Assembly: GCF_028401955.1 (NCBI RefSeq)
Contig: NZ_JAQOTJ010000009.1
Span: forward strand, 19,809-83,808
Length of the DNA: 64,000 nucleotides
Direction of reading: 5' to 3'
Source: Bacillus sp. BP-3
GTDB lineage: Bacteria; Bacillota; Bacilli; Bacillales; Bacillaceae_G
The notes below the pieces were generated by a model, which had not been told where the DNA came from, did not search any database, and saw only the letters and a list, made by a program, of their open reading frames with translations. Both the position numbers and the translations under genes were made by a program. Numbering within the stretch: position 1 is the first letter of the stretch; each line of letters begins with the position of its first letter. Positions 18,978 to 28,266 of this stretch are shown here, one piece after another.

Positions 18978-19721
18978 TCAAGTGGCTTCTTTCAATGTGG
19001 AAAGAAATGTTTCAATCCCTGTGTTATTTTGCATCAAAGTATTGACCTGACTACGCATTTTTCTTATCAATTCGTTATATACGTTTTCTACTTTCATTTC
19101 ACCATCATAAGATAAAATCTTTTGAAATGCAGCAAATACAGGTGACGATTCTTTCTTCATGTATATTTGATACTCAGTTTGCAAACGATCTATTGCTAAC
19201 ATATTAGTGATTGCAGACTTTACATGCTGCACTTGAAAATGGTCACAAGTTTTCTGTAAAAGGGCCGATTCAATCATCCCTATACTTTTTAACATTTCTT
19301 CAATCGTTTCATATGTTTGCTGATATAGCATAATTTTTTGTTCATTGATCTCTTTAATCCCGTCTGCTAGGGCACGAATCAATGTAATATCATGATTCAT
19401 GGAAAGTAAATAATAATATAAACCGCTGTAATAATCACCTGCTAAGACTGTTAATTGGCGCCGCTTATGAAATTCATCGGTCTCTTCTTTATTTGATACT
19501 TTCTCATGTGTGTCCAAAGCAATTTGTACCAGCATAATGGTTACTGCGTAATGTTCAATTTGTTCTTTATGTAAGTTTGCACTTTTTAAAATGGAATATA
19601 AGAACGCTATTTTTTTTTCATCAACAACTGGTTCTTCAATATATTTTATAAAATAAGGATGGCGTAGTTTCTTATATAGCTGTTCTTTTATATCCGCAAA
19701 CCCTCCGTAGATTTCACCCAC
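18978..19721 (-). CDS. hepS: Heptaprenyl diphosphate synthase, component I
   Basis: A 247-residue non-catalytic partner of HepT (HEPPP_synt_1 family). MLVQIALDTHEKV near residue 63 and LAGDYYSGLYYYLL near residue 90 match the family. I choose a GTG start at 19721, since AAGGGTG lies 5 bases upstream and the protein then begins GEIYGG, in register with the B. subtilis protein; an earlier GTG (19730) is inside the site. In B. subtilis mtrB precedes it; no mtrB is found here. Confidence 0.9.
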   Translation of the reverse strand: MGEIYGGFADIKEQLYKKLRHPYFIKYIEEPVVDEKKIAFLYSILKSANLHKEQIEHYAVTIMLVQIALDTHEKVSNKEETDEFHKRRQLTVLAGDYYSGLYYYLLSMNHDITLIRALADGIKEINEQKIMLYQQTYETIEEMLKSIGMIESALLQKTCDHFQVQHVKSAITNMLAIDRLQTEYQIYMKKESSPVFAAFQKILSYDGEMKVENVYNELIRKMRSQVNTLMQNNTGIETFLSTLKEAT

Positions 19722-20009
19722 AAAAATCACCCTTGTTTTCTAATTCATAAAACCTATTATAACACATTCATTCATTTTTCTATAAATAAAACTTGACGCA
19801 ACAAACCAAAGTAAAAAACCGACATTCTCTCAGCTTATCTTAAACATTAAATCGATATAAAACAACCCTTCCCGTATCCCCTTACCACTTGGATGTACAT
19901 TAGTAGTTATTCCTGCCTATCTTCTTTTTCTTGAAATGAGACACAATAATAACTAGATAAAGTGAAACTTCTATCAGTAGAGTACTTACTGCCCATGAAT
20001 AACGAGATA
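19722..20009. other. Gene-free interval upstream of hepS
   Basis: The gap between folE and hepS holds a 55-base mini copy of the family A repeat (19957-20011) and AT-rich sequence expected to contain the hepS promoter. No TRAP (mtrB) frame of about 75 codons is present on either strand. Confidence 0.6.
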
Positions 20010-20011
20010 AA
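19957..20011 (-). repeat. Family A repeat, 55-base mini form
   Basis: Read on the minus strand it starts TTTATCTCGTTATTCATGG, continues 'gcagtaagtactctactgatag' and ends AAGTTTCACTTTAT. It is the two ends of the full element joined with no middle. Its start coincides with the T-run of the folE terminator. Confidence 0.75.
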
Positions 20012-20036
20012 AAAAGAAAAGCAGTTTCCTGCTTTC
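20010..20036 (-). terminator. Terminator of folE
   Basis: Minus strand AAAGCAG-GAAA-CTGCTTT followed by TCTTTTTTT, 4 bases after the stop codon. Confidence 0.85.
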
Positions 20037-20039
20037 CTA

Positions 20040-20609
20040 CTAATTCGTCTTAATAAAAGATAAAATTTCCGCACGTGCTGCTGCGTCTGCTTCTAACGTA
20101 CCACGCACTGCAGTTGTTACAGTTTTTGCACCAGGTTTTTTCACACCGCGCATTGTCATACACATATGCTCCGCTTCTACAATAACCATCACACCATGCG
20201 GCTCTAATACTCCCATAATAGAATCTGCCACTGTTGATGTAATGCGTTCTTGTAGTTGCGGCCTGCGTGCGACTGTATCTACTGTACGTGCCAATTTACT
20301 TAGTCCAGTTACTTTTCCACCACGTGGAATATATGCAACATGAGCAACGCCATAAAATGGAACGAGATGATGCTCACACATAGAAAAGAACGGAATGTCC
20401 TTTACCAATACAAGTTCTTCATGATCTTCACCAAACACTTTATGTAAATGTTCTTTCGGATCTTCATGCATACCAGAAAATACTTCTGCATACATCTTCG
20501 CAACACGTTTTGGTGTATCTAATACGCCCTCACGATTTGGATCATCCCCAATTGCTTCTAAAATAAGGCGTACTGCATGTTCAATTTGCTCTAAGTTTAC
20601 ATTTGCCAT
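20040..20609 (-). CDS. folE: GTP cyclohydrolase I
   Basis: A 189-residue enzyme (mtrA in B. subtilis) making dihydroneopterin triphosphate for folate. Zinc ligands are in [10 protein letters not shown] and in the later [11 protein letters not shown]; the [15 protein letters not shown] and [10 protein letters not shown] blocks are intact. It has its own promoter (20652-20681) and terminator, so it is probably monocistronic. In B. subtilis it pairs with mtrB, absent here. Confidence 0.96.
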   Translation of the reverse strand: MANVNLEQIEHAVRLILEAIGDDPNREGVLDTPKRVAKMYAEVFSGMHEDPKEHLHKVFGEDHEELVLVKDIPFFSMCEHHLVPFYGVAHVAYIPRGGKVTGLSKLARTVDTVARRPQLQERITSTVADSIMGVLEPHGVMVIVEAEHMCMTMRGVKKPGAKTVTTAVRGTLEADAAARAEILSFIKTN

Positions 20610-20651
20610 CCACTAGCCCTCCCGAATAAAACCTAAAAATACTACGAACAC

Positions 20652-20681
20652 ATTCTAGCATATATATGTTTTTAAATGCAA
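20652..20681 (-). promoter_or_regulatory. Sigma-A type promoter of folE
   Basis: Minus strand TTGCAT, 18-base spacer, TAGAAT. The -35 box touches the T-run of the hup terminator. Confidence 0.5.
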
Positions 20682-20716
20682 AAAGAAGAGTTTCCAAGTA
20701 AGGAAACTCTTCTTCC
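20678..20716 (-). terminator. Terminator of hup
   Basis: GAAGAGTTTCC pairs with GGAAACTCTTC around TTACTT (minus strand), followed by TTTTTGC. Confidence 0.85.
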
Positions 20717-20732
20717 CCGTAATATGTAAGGA

Positions 20733-21005
20733 TTATTTAACCGCATCTTTTAGCGCTTTACCAGGTTTGAATGCAGGTACTTTGCTTGCCGCGATTTCAA
20801 TTTCCTCACCAGTTTGTGGGTTACGTCCTTTACGAGCCGCACGCTCACGAACTTCGAAGTTACCGAATCCGATTAGTTGTACTTTATCACCTTGCTTTAA
20901 AGCTTCTAAGATGGAATCAAAAACAGCGTCAACTGCTTTTGTTGCGTCCTTTTTAGAAAGGGAACTTGCTTCTGCAACAGCATTGATTAAATCTGTCTTG
21001 TTCAT
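20733..21005 (-). CDS. hup: DNA-binding protein HU (HBsu)
   Basis: A 90-residue histone-like protein. It begins [12 protein letters not shown], has the family [21 protein letters not shown] beta-arm segment and ends with [11 protein letters not shown]. It binds and bends DNA as a homodimer. The ATG at 21005 has GGAGGAGGTG upstream, ruling out the longer reading. In the 287-base leader, a TATAAT (minus strand, near 21131) with a poor -35 may be one of its promoters; B. subtilis uses two. Confidence 0.96.
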   Translation of the reverse strand: MNKTDLINAVAEASSLSKKDATKAVDAVFDSILEALKQGDKVQLIGFGNFEVRERAARKGRNPQTGEEIEIAASKVPAFKPGKALKDAVK

Positions 21006-21259
21006 GCCATTCACCTCCTCCCAAAGATACGACTGTATAATGATCATAAAATGAGTCTTACCTTCATTTGTAGGCAATTTTTACAAATTCTATACTACAA
21101 AGATGTAGATAAATCATTATCTAGGCCTATATTATACGATTCTCCTTTATAATTCAATATTTTTAAAGAAAATGTTGCCACGAAAGTGCAAAAAACTAAT
21201 GAAGCTTGACAATAGACTATAAAATATTAGATAATGACATTTTATTTTTCTATAAAAAA

Positions 21260-21291
21260 TAAAAAAAGACCCCAAAATAAGGAGTCTTTCG
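21260..21291 (-). terminator. Terminator of spoIVA
   Basis: Minus strand AAAGACTCC-TTATTTT-GGGGTCTTT (one G-U pair) followed by TTTTATTTTTT. Confidence 0.75.
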
Positions 21292-21292
21292 A

Positions 21293-22771
21293 TTATAAAA
21301 TAATTGCTATTAAGCCACCTGATCCTTCATTTATAATTCGTTCTAACGTTTCTTTTAACTTATAGCGAGCATTTTCTGGCATTAATGATAATTTCGCCTG
21401 AATTCCTTCTCGAACGATAGAGCTAAGTGAACGCCCAAAAATATCAGAATTCCAAATAGACAGTGGATCATCTTCAAAATCTTGCATTAAATAGCGAACA
21501 AGCTCTTCACTTTGCTTTTCAGTTCCAATAATCGGTTCAAATGTTGATTCCACATCGACTTTAATCATATGAATTGACGGGGCAACAGCTTTCAATTTCA
21601 CACCAAATCGTGATCCATGTCGAATAATTTCCGGTTCATCTAAGCTCATATCTGCTAGAGCTGGTGCTGCAACACCGTATCCTGTTTGTTTTACCATTTT
21701 CAGAGCATCCGCAACTTGATCATATTCGATTTTTGCATGAGCGAAGTCGAGCATTAGTTTTAACAAATGATCTCGGCCACGAATTTCAACACCTACCACT
21801 TCTTTTAAAATTTGATCGTACAATTCATCTGGTGCATATAAATCAATCTCTGCAACACCCTGCCCCATATCAATTCCTGCCAAACTTGCACGATCGATAA
21901 ATTCATATTGACTAAATTGCCATACAACGCGATCAACATCACGAAGACGTTTAATATCTTTCACCGTTTCTTGAACAGCCTCTTGATAACTTTGACGAAG
22001 CCAGTGGTTGTCATGTAACACCATTACCCAACTCGGAAGATTTACATTTACCTCAAGAACAGGAAATTCATATAACGCCTCACGTAATACGTTATATACA
22101 TCGCCTTCTCTTAGCCCTTCTACACTCATTGCCAACACCGGAATATCATATTCCTCTACTAAACTTTGACGAAGTTGCTCTGTATCAGGATGATACGGCT
22201 GTACTGTATTAATGATCATAATAAATGGTTTTCCTACTTCTTTTAATTCATTTACAACCCGTCCTTCTGCTTCAATATAATCACGGCGTGGAATTTCTCC
22301 AATTGTTCCATCAGTTGTGATGACTACCCCAATTGTAGAATGCTCTTGAATTACTTTGCGCGTTCCAATTTCCGCGGCTTCATGAAATGGGATTGGTTCT
22401 TCATACCACGGTGTATTTATCATGCGTGGCCCATTTTCATCTTCATATCCTTTCGCTCCCGGGACAGTATAGCCCACACAATCTACTAAGCGAATATTTA
22501 CATCAAGCCCTTCATCAACATGGATAGAAACCGCTTGGTTTGGAACAAACTTTGGTTCTGTCGTCATAATCGTACGCCCTGCTGCGCTTTGCGGCAGTTC
22601 ATCTTGTGCGCGCTGGCGATCCGAATCATTTTCAATGTTTGGAATGACAACTAGCTCCATAAACTTCTTAATAAAAGTAGATTTCCCTGTTCGGACAGCC
22701 CCTACAACTCCAAGATAAATATCACCACCTGTGCGCTCAGCGATATCTTTAAAAATATCAACCTTTTCCAA
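21293..22771 (-). CDS. spoIVA: Stage IV sporulation protein A, spore coat morphogenetic ATPase
   Basis: A 492-residue protein, the usual family length. The N-terminal P-loop domain has GAVRTGKST near residues 24-32; LVDCVGYTVPGAKG is the switch region, and the C-terminal ALADMSLDEPEIIR and GGLIAIIL ends are those needed for membrane and coat assembly. It polymerises with ATP hydrolysis on the forespore surface as the base of the coat. The start is TTG after GGAGGG. Expression in the family is from a sigma-E promoter, which I could not place by eye. Confidence 0.97.
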   Translation of the reverse strand: MEKVDIFKDIAERTGGDIYLGVVGAVRTGKSTFIKKFMELVVIPNIENDSDRQRAQDELPQSAAGRTIMTTEPKFVPNQAVSIHVDEGLDVNIRLVDCVGYTVPGAKGYEDENGPRMINTPWYEEPIPFHEAAEIGTRKVIQEHSTIGVVITTDGTIGEIPRRDYIEAEGRVVNELKEVGKPFIMIINTVQPYHPDTEQLRQSLVEEYDIPVLAMSVEGLREGDVYNVLREALYEFPVLEVNVNLPSWVMVLHDNHWLRQSYQEAVQETVKDIKRLRDVDRVVWQFSQYEFIDRASLAGIDMGQGVAEIDLYAPDELYDQILKEVVGVEIRGRDHLLKLMLDFAHAKIEYDQVADALKMVKQTGYGVAAPALADMSLDEPEIIRHGSRFGVKLKAVAPSIHMIKVDVESTFEPIIGTEKQSEELVRYLMQDFEDDPLSIWNSDIFGRSLSSIVREGIQAKLSLMPENARYKLKETLERIINEGSGGLIAIIL

Positions 22772-22961
22772 GTGATTCCCTCCCTCAAAATTTTTGGGAA
22801 TAAATCATGATTATTCTTGTAGTTTGGACAATACAGCATATGATTTTGTCCCAATTTCATATGACTATTTAAAAAAATCTTTTATTTGCGATGCAAATAT
22901 TTCAAGAAGTAAAAAACCCTTCTTCTAGAACTTATTCGCTAAAAGAAAGGTTCATGACTTA

Positions 22962-23672
22962 TCACTTAAAAAAAATTGGTTCTTTATCCTTCACTGTATA
23001 TGGCAAAGAATACGCCGGTACAAACGGGGTATGTTTCACAAGCAACTGACGAATATCGTCTCCTTCTTTTACTTCATCACCATATTTTTGTAACATGTCA
23101 TATAAATCAATACGATAATCAATATATACTTCACCTTTCTCATCAACAACAAAAGGTAAGTTTTTACCAGAATAAGGGCTTTCCACTTGAGGAATCTCTT
23201 TATAGCCCATTTTATTATAATCAAGCTCATACACACCATCTGTAATTACTTTTTTAAATGGCGGGTATTGATGCTCATCACGATAGATTTGTAGTTTTAA
23301 CTTTAAATCTTGAACTCGCTCTGCTGTTCGAACATCAATTAATTTCACAGTTGGATTTGTTTCTACATCAACTAATACATATTGATAAATACCGCCGCTT
23401 TCAAAAGCATTTCCAGGAGGTTCTTGTATTAGTCTAGGGGTAATCTTTTGAAAATCAATCGGATATTTTTGATAGATTGGTGTATTCATATCACGTGTTT
23501 TAATAGGCAATATATGACCATTCTGTTCTCTATATGTATTAACTGCTGTTTGCACTGTTTGTAGTTGATCTTCATATGGTACGGCGTGCTGTTGTACCTT
23601 TTCTTTCGGATATAGGCACCCAGATAGTATACTAGTACAACATAATACAAAAATTAGTAGTTTTTTCTTCAT
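22962..23672 (-). CDS. yphF: Lipoprotein YphF
   Basis: A 236-residue predicted lipoprotein: signal helix to residue 18, then LSGC as the lipobox with the cysteine at residue 19. The rest is exported and contains two similar blocks (QLQTVQTAVNTYREQNGHILPI and QDLKLKLQIYRDEHQYPPFKK), suggesting an internal duplication. Function unknown. It lies between yphE and spoIVA as in B. subtilis, and sporulation expression is likely from context only. Confidence 0.85.
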   Translation of the reverse strand: MKKKLLIFVLCCTSILSGCLYPKEKVQQHAVPYEDQLQTVQTAVNTYREQNGHILPIKTRDMNTPIYQKYPIDFQKITPRLIQEPPGNAFESGGIYQYVLVDVETNPTVKLIDVRTAERVQDLKLKLQIYRDEHQYPPFKKVITDGVYELDYNKMGYKEIPQVESPYSGKNLPFVVDEKGEVYIDYRIDLYDMLQKYGDEVKEGDDIRQLLVKHTPFVPAYSLPYTVKDKEPIFFK

Positions 23673-23693
23673 TAGAAATCCGTCCTTTAGTTT

Positions 23694-23897
23694 CTATTGT
23701 TCAATTGGCCCGCTAAATACGACAAGAAAAATAATAAATCCTGATACAACCATACATGCATATGCAAACAAAGCTGTAAACCCTTTCAAAAATGTATTCT
23801 TTATTTTATGACGACTTAGCAAAATGAAAACAACAGAAATAAACATGAGAGCCATTGCCCCCAAAGCAAACCACATCTTTATAAGACCAGCAGACAT
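23694..23897 (-). CDS. yphE: DUF2768 membrane protein YphE
   Basis: A 67-residue protein with two membrane helices (about residues 7-27 and 37-62) separated by a short basic loop RHKIKN. This is the DUF2768/YphE family; function unknown. GGGGGATAT precedes its ATG. It is followed after 21 bases by yphF and the two probably share a transcript. Confidence 0.85.
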   Translation of the reverse strand: MSAGLIKMWFALGAMALMFISVVFILLSRHKIKNTFLKGFTALFAYACMVVSGFIIFLVVFSGPIEQ

Positions 23898-24226
23898 ATA
23901 TCCCCCTCCTGATATATTTTTCTATTATTTTAACAAATTATAACTTTTAAACAAATAAAAATATTTAGTTTATTATACAATACCACAAAACTTCATCTCA
24001 AAATGCTAAGCGGCATTCATTTTTATCTCGCTATTAGCGGGCAATAATATCCCCCACCTCAAAAAGCGCCTCTCCGCCTTGTGCGTGGGCGTCCTGCAAT
24101 TCTGAGCGAGCCGCTTCCGCTTTTCTTAAGAAGTTAGGCGGGAGATAAACTGCCCGATTCGTGAGGGCTGATAATCAGTAGGGGATGAAGCCCCCCACTG
24201 ATTAAAGTTTCACTTTATTGAAACGA
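23898..24226. other. Gene-free interval upstream of yphE
   Basis: The region contains a long-form family A repeat (24022-24218) and about 120 AT-rich bases before yphE that should hold its promoter. No gene seen. Confidence 0.6.
24022..24218 (+). repeat. Family A repeat, long form with extra middle module
   Basis: It starts TTTATCTCGCTATTAGCGG and ends AAAGTTTCACTTTAT. Between the ends is an extra block of about 70 bases ('ccgccttgtgcgtgggcgtcc' to 'cgcttccgctttt') shared with 29219-29497, then the 'gggagataaactgcccg' block and the hairpin 'ggggatgaagcccccc'. Confidence 0.8.
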
Positions 24227-24266
24227 ATAAAAAACCGAAGCGAACGGGACTTCTTCGCTTCGGTTG
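24227..24266 (-). terminator. Terminator of spoVIF
   Basis: Minus strand AACCGAAGCGAA and TTCGCTTCGGTT form a 12-base-pair stem, followed by TTTTTT. Confidence 0.9.
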
Positions 24267-24346
24267 ACCAAATATTCCCACAAACAGCTCATATTCATTC
24301 CTTCATAGTATCGTATGCAATGTATATAACAATGGTTTCTCACACT

Positions 24347-24598
24347 TTATTTTTTAAACATTTTACTCAATGAACTAAAGTCAGTTGGCATGTTATTATT
24401 AATAATCGCATTTATGATTTGGTCTTCTTTTTCTTTTGATACATCTCTTCCCGCCATCGTTGCAACCTGATGAATTAACTGACGTAGCACATTCTCATCG
24501 CGTAAATTTGAATTTTGAACCGAAGAGGCTAATTTAAAAATATCTTCTTTATTTACTTTCGATTGTTTTTCAATATTGTTGAATAAATTGTTATCCAC
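24347..24598 (-). CDS. spoVIF: Stage VI sporulation protein F
   Basis: An 83-residue soluble helical protein with the family pattern NIEKQSKVNKEDIFKLASSVQ and the C-terminal PTDFSSLSKMFKK. SpoVIF affects late spore coat assembly in B. subtilis (as YjcC); this is a family inference. I choose GTG at 24598, with AGAGGGTG 6 bases upstream, because the longer reading has a non-conserved, cysteine-containing start and no ribosome site. Confidence 0.85.
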   Translation of the reverse strand: MDNNLFNNIEKQSKVNKEDIFKLASSVQNSNLRDENVLRQLIHQVATMAGRDVSKEKEDQIINAIINNNMPTDFSSLSKMFKK

Positions 24599-24669
24599 CT
24601 TATTCACCCTCTCATGTAATCTACACTTCATCGTATGCAGAAAATAAAGATTGGTGAAAAAACCCAAAA

Positions 24670-24714
24670 GAAAAAGCTGTACAAATGTCTTTTTACATTT
24701 GTACAGCTTTTTTT
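24670..24714. terminator. Terminator of gpsA
   Basis: AGCTGTACAAATGT (24675-24688) and ACATTTGTACAGCT (24695-24708) form a perfect 14-base-pair stem, T-runs on both sides. Confidence 0.92.
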
Positions 24715-25735
24715 ACAGCAAGTCTGGAATCGCTTCTACTTCGTGTTTACGCACACGTCCCATCAACATTCCAACAGCATCTTTTACATTTTTTTCATTA
24801 AATAACACATCATATAAAACAGTTGTAATTGGCATTTCTACATCCATCTTCTTAGCCATCTCATATGCTGCTTTCGTTGTCCGCACACCTTCAACAACCA
24901 TTCCCATATTATCTAATACTTCTTGTAAAGAGCAACCTTTACCAAGCATGTTACCAGCACGCCAATTTCGGCTATGAACGCTCGTACATGTTACAATTAG
25001 GTCACCCATACCTGTTAGGCCAGCAAACGTCAATGGGTTCCCACCCATTTTACGTCCTAAGCGAGCAATTTCTGTTAATCCACGCGTCATAAGTGCTGCC
25101 TTTGCATTATCTCCTAAGCCAATTCCATCAGTAATCCCCGCCGCAAGGGCAATAATATTTTTTAACGCCCCGCCAAGTTCAACTCCAATAATATCTGGGT
25201 TTGTATATACACGGAAATAGCTATTCATAAATAGGTCTTGAACCTCTTCAGCTGCTTCCATACGCTTTGCAGCTGATGTAACTGTTGTAGCTTGACGCAA
25301 TCCAACTTCTTCGGCATGACTCGGCCCCGATAAGACAACCACATCGCGAATGAGATGCGCTGGAATTTCTTCTTCAATCACTTCCGAAATACGCTTTGAA
25401 GTTCCTGGTTCAATCCCTTTACTTGCATGAATCCATGTAATTGGCTGCGAAACCAATTTTTTCATCTGTTGCAATACTTCTCGATATGCCTTTGTAGGTA
25501 CAACGAGTAGTACTGTATCTACCCCTATTAATGCTTCTTCTAAGGAAGAGTAAGCAACGATACTGGCTGGCAGTGTAATCCCTGGAAGATAACGACTATT
25601 CTCATGTTTTTCATTCATTTCATCCATAAGTTCTGCTCGGTTTCCCCAAAGACGTACATCATGACCGTTGTCAGCTAATACCATCGCTAACGCCGTTCCC
25701 CAGCTACCTGCTCCTACTACTGTGATTTTTTTCAT
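24713..25735 (-). CDS. gpsA: Glycerol-3-phosphate dehydrogenase [NAD(P)+]
   Basis: A 340-residue enzyme reducing dihydroxyacetone phosphate to sn-glycerol-3-phosphate for phospholipids. The N-terminal GAGSWGTALA is the NAD(P) motif; the C-terminal half has GVELGGALKNIIALAAGITDG with the catalytic lysine, and GLGDNAKAALMTRGLTE. It follows der by 18 bases and they form an operon, as in B. subtilis. Confidence 0.96.
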   Translation of the reverse strand: MKKITVVGAGSWGTALAMVLADNGHDVRLWGNRAELMDEMNEKHENSRYLPGITLPASIVAYSSLEEALIGVDTVLLVVPTKAYREVLQQMKKLVSQPITWIHASKGIEPGTSKRISEVIEEEIPAHLIRDVVVLSGPSHAEEVGLRQATTVTSAAKRMEAAEEVQDLFMNSYFRVYTNPDIIGVELGGALKNIIALAAGITDGIGLGDNAKAALMTRGLTEIARLGRKMGGNPLTFAGLTGMGDLIVTCTSVHSRNWRAGNMLGKGCSLQEVLDNMGMVVEGVRTTKAAYEMAKKMDVEMPITTVLYDVLFNEKNVKDAVGMLMGRVRKHEVEAIPDLL

Positions 25736-25753
25736 AAAATCACATCCTCTCCA

Positions 25754-27064
25754 TTAGTCTCGTGCTCTTGCAATAATTTTAATCGGCGTTCCTACGAAAC
25801 CAAACGCATCGCGCAGACGATTTTTCAAGAAGCGCTCATATGAGAAGTGCAGTAACTCTGTATCGTTTACGAACACAACAAATGTCGGTGGTTTCACCGC
25901 GACTTGTGTTGCATAGAAAATTTTCAAACGTTGTCCATTATGCGTTGGTGTTGGATTCATTGCAACAGCATCCATAATCACATCGTTTAATACATTTGTT
26001 TGTACACGAATACTATGACTTGCATTTACCTCATTAATAACAGGAAGCAGTGTGTGTGTACGTTTTCTCGTTTTTGCAGATAAGAATACGATTGGCGCGT
26101 AATCTAAAAATTGGAAATGAGCACGAATATTCTCTTCAAATTCCTTCATCGTTTTCTCATCTTTCTCAACCGCATCCCATTTATTTACAACAATAATAAC
26201 AGCACGACCTGAATCATGGGCATATCCAGCAATTTTTTTATCTTGTTCAATGATTCCTTCTTCACCATCTAAAACAACTAAAACAACATCAGAGCGTTCA
26301 ATTGCTCGAAGTGCTCGAAGTACACTATACTTTTCTGTACTTTCATATACTTTTCCTTTTTTGCGCATTCCTGCTGTATCAATGATAACGTAATCTTGTC
26401 CATCTTTACTGTACGGCGTATCAACTGCATCACGTGTAGTACCAGCTACATTACTAACGATTACACGTTCTTGACCAAGCAATGCATTTACCATTGATGA
26501 TTTTCCAACGTTCGGGCGACCAATTAAACAGAATTTAATTGTTTCATCATCGTATGGTTCTTCTTCAATTTGCGGAAAATGTTTTGCTACTTCATCCAAT
26601 AAGTCCCCTAAACCTAAACCATGTGTTCCAGATATAGGAAACGGCTCTCCAAAGCCTAACGCATAAAAATCGTAAATTTCGCTACGCATCTCTGGATTAT
26701 CTACTTTATTCACAGCTAATACAACTGGCTTTTTAGAACGATATAAAATCTTTGCAACTTCTTCATCCGCAGCTGTTACACCATCACGACCATTTGTCAT
26801 AAAAATAATAACATCAGCCTCATCAATCGCAACTTCTGCTTGTTGACGAATTTGTGTCAAGAATGGCTCGTCCCCAATATCAATTCCACCTGTATCAATA
26901 ATGTTAAACTCATGATTTAACCATTCTCCTGCACTATATATACGATCTCTTGTTACACCAGGGATATCTTCAACAATCGACACTCTTTCTCCAACAATTC
27001 TATTGAAAATAGTAGATTTCCCCACATTTGGGCGTCCTACTATTGCCACTACCGGTTTTGGCAT
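25754..27064 (-). CDS. der: Ribosome-associated GTPase Der (EngA)
   Basis: A 436-residue double GTPase needed for 50S assembly. Two G domains are visible: GRPNVGKST at residues 9-17 with DTGG, and GRPNVGKSS near residue 182 with DTAGMRKKG and NKWD. The C-terminal KH-like domain follows (residues 350-436). Length and layout are normal. Confidence 0.97.
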   Translation of the reverse strand: MPKPVVAIVGRPNVGKSTIFNRIVGERVSIVEDIPGVTRDRIYSAGEWLNHEFNIIDTGGIDIGDEPFLTQIRQQAEVAIDEADVIIFMTNGRDGVTAADEEVAKILYRSKKPVVLAVNKVDNPEMRSEIYDFYALGFGEPFPISGTHGLGLGDLLDEVAKHFPQIEEEPYDDETIKFCLIGRPNVGKSSMVNALLGQERVIVSNVAGTTRDAVDTPYSKDGQDYVIIDTAGMRKKGKVYESTEKYSVLRALRAIERSDVVLVVLDGEEGIIEQDKKIAGYAHDSGRAVIIVVNKWDAVEKDEKTMKEFEENIRAHFQFLDYAPIVFLSAKTRKRTHTLLPVINEVNASHSIRVQTNVLNDVIMDAVAMNPTPTHNGQRLKIFYATQVAVKPPTFVVFVNDTELLHFSYERFLKNRLRDAFGFVGTPIKIIARARD

Positions 27065-27101
27065 ATACTTTCATCCTTTCTATTTGCTTCTGTTATTATG
27101 T

Positions 27102-27131
27102 AAAAAACCCTTCTTTGTGCAAGAAGGGATT
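27102..27131 (-). terminator. Terminator of the YIEGIA operon
   Basis: Minus strand CCCTTCTT-GCACA-AAGAAGGG followed by TTTTTT. Confidence 0.85.
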
Positions 27132-27184
27132 TGCATTCCAGAATATTTCTCTTCGTATCAAAACATCTCATATTATAACACATT

Positions 27185-27373
27185 TCAAGAATGTTTCACA
27201 ATAATATATACATTCTCTTGCAAACGGTGGGCAATTCCATCTAAAATCGCTTCTAAATTGCTAGCAACAAACTCCATTTCTTCTACTGTCTCACACACAA
27301 ATAACGGCGCCCCGCCAGCGAACTTTTCCGGAATTGTTGTAATAACAGCAAGAATACATTTTTCTAATATCAC
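27185..27373 (-). CDS. Capping complex subunit for YIEGIA
   Basis: A 62-residue protein (MILEKCILAVITT...) that accompanies YIEGIA proteins in spore formers and is annotated as their capping complex subunit. It begins with GTG that overlaps the YIEGIA stop (GTGA), so expression is coupled. No membrane segment or catalytic motif is visible. It corresponds in position to ypzH of B. subtilis. Confidence 0.7.
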   Translation of the reverse strand: MILEKCILAVITTIPEKFAGGAPLFVCETVEEMEFVASNLEAILDGIAHRLQENVYIIVKHS

Positions 27374-28263
27374 CCTTTTTCTCCCCTTCCATTCGGGGCC
27401 TCAGAAGACATATGAATAGCACTTTCTAGTGTTGGAACATTTCCAATGACCTGAATCGCTTTATTTACATCTTGATCTTGTGGCAAAACAAATATGCCTA
27501 TTCTCCCATCATTTAAATCACGTTTTGCAAGCGGTACAAGTGCAGGTGTTCCAGAATCTCGATATACACCAAGCGCAACAGATATATCATGCAAAATCGC
27601 CTGTCTTTGACCAAGGTTTGCTAATGTTACCCGAGCATCGATAGATTTTGGTTTTAAAATAAATCCCATACCATACTTCATAATTTCTTTTTGCCTTGCT
27701 GGTAAACCGATATTCATAATATAAATATTATCAACATAAAGGCCTGCTCCTTCAAAATGCAATGGAGCATGCTCAACCTCAACAAGATCACGTAGCCGTT
27801 TACCAGACATCAACTTTTTCGCGAAAAAGAAACCTATGATTCCAGCTAAAATACCGGCATACCACGATTTAAATCCTAAATAAGCAAAAGTAGCTATGAA
27901 AGAAGTTAACATCGCTAAATAATTACGGCTCTCAAACACAATTGCAATTCCCTCAATATATGTATTGCCCCTAGGGACAAGTTCATACCCATCTAATTGC
28001 TGCAATGTATTACGTTCCATATTCCGCACATCACGAAACTGCGATGCAGCTAATGTCAGAAATGTAATAGCAGAGAAATCCTTTTTCAAAATAGCTGGAA
28101 TGGCAACCGCCCCAAGAGCAGCCGCAATAATTCCCATTGCAATATGGATAATCTTGCCATGTAAACGAGTTGGATACTGCCTTGTATCCGTTTGAAGCAT
28201 TAAAATTCGTGTGACAGTTCCAACGGTTACTCCAAGCAACATAGCTGATGTATACGAATTCAT
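27370..28263 (-). CDS. YIEGIA-family membrane protein
   Basis: A 297-residue protein with about five hydrophobic segments in the first 170 residues and the name-giving motif YIEGIA near residues 102-107. The remaining cytoplasmic part has RDSGTPALVPLAKRD. The family is restricted to spore formers and lacks a known mechanism; B. subtilis YphB, at this locus, is linked to the spore envelope. It starts 3 bases after the yphA stop. Confidence 0.8.
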   Translation of the reverse strand: MNSYTSAMLLGVTVGTVTRILMLQTDTRQYPTRLHGKIIHIAMGIIAAALGAVAIPAILKKDFSAITFLTLAASQFRDVRNMERNTLQQLDGYELVPRGNTYIEGIAIVFESRNYLAMLTSFIATFAYLGFKSWYAGILAGIIGFFFAKKLMSGKRLRDLVEVEHAPLHFEGAGLYVDNIYIMNIGLPARQKEIMKYGMGFILKPKSIDARVTLANLGQRQAILHDISVALGVYRDSGTPALVPLAKRDLNDGRIGIFVLPQDQDVNKAIQVIGNVPTLESAIHMSSEAPNGRGEKG

Positions 28264-28266
28264 AAA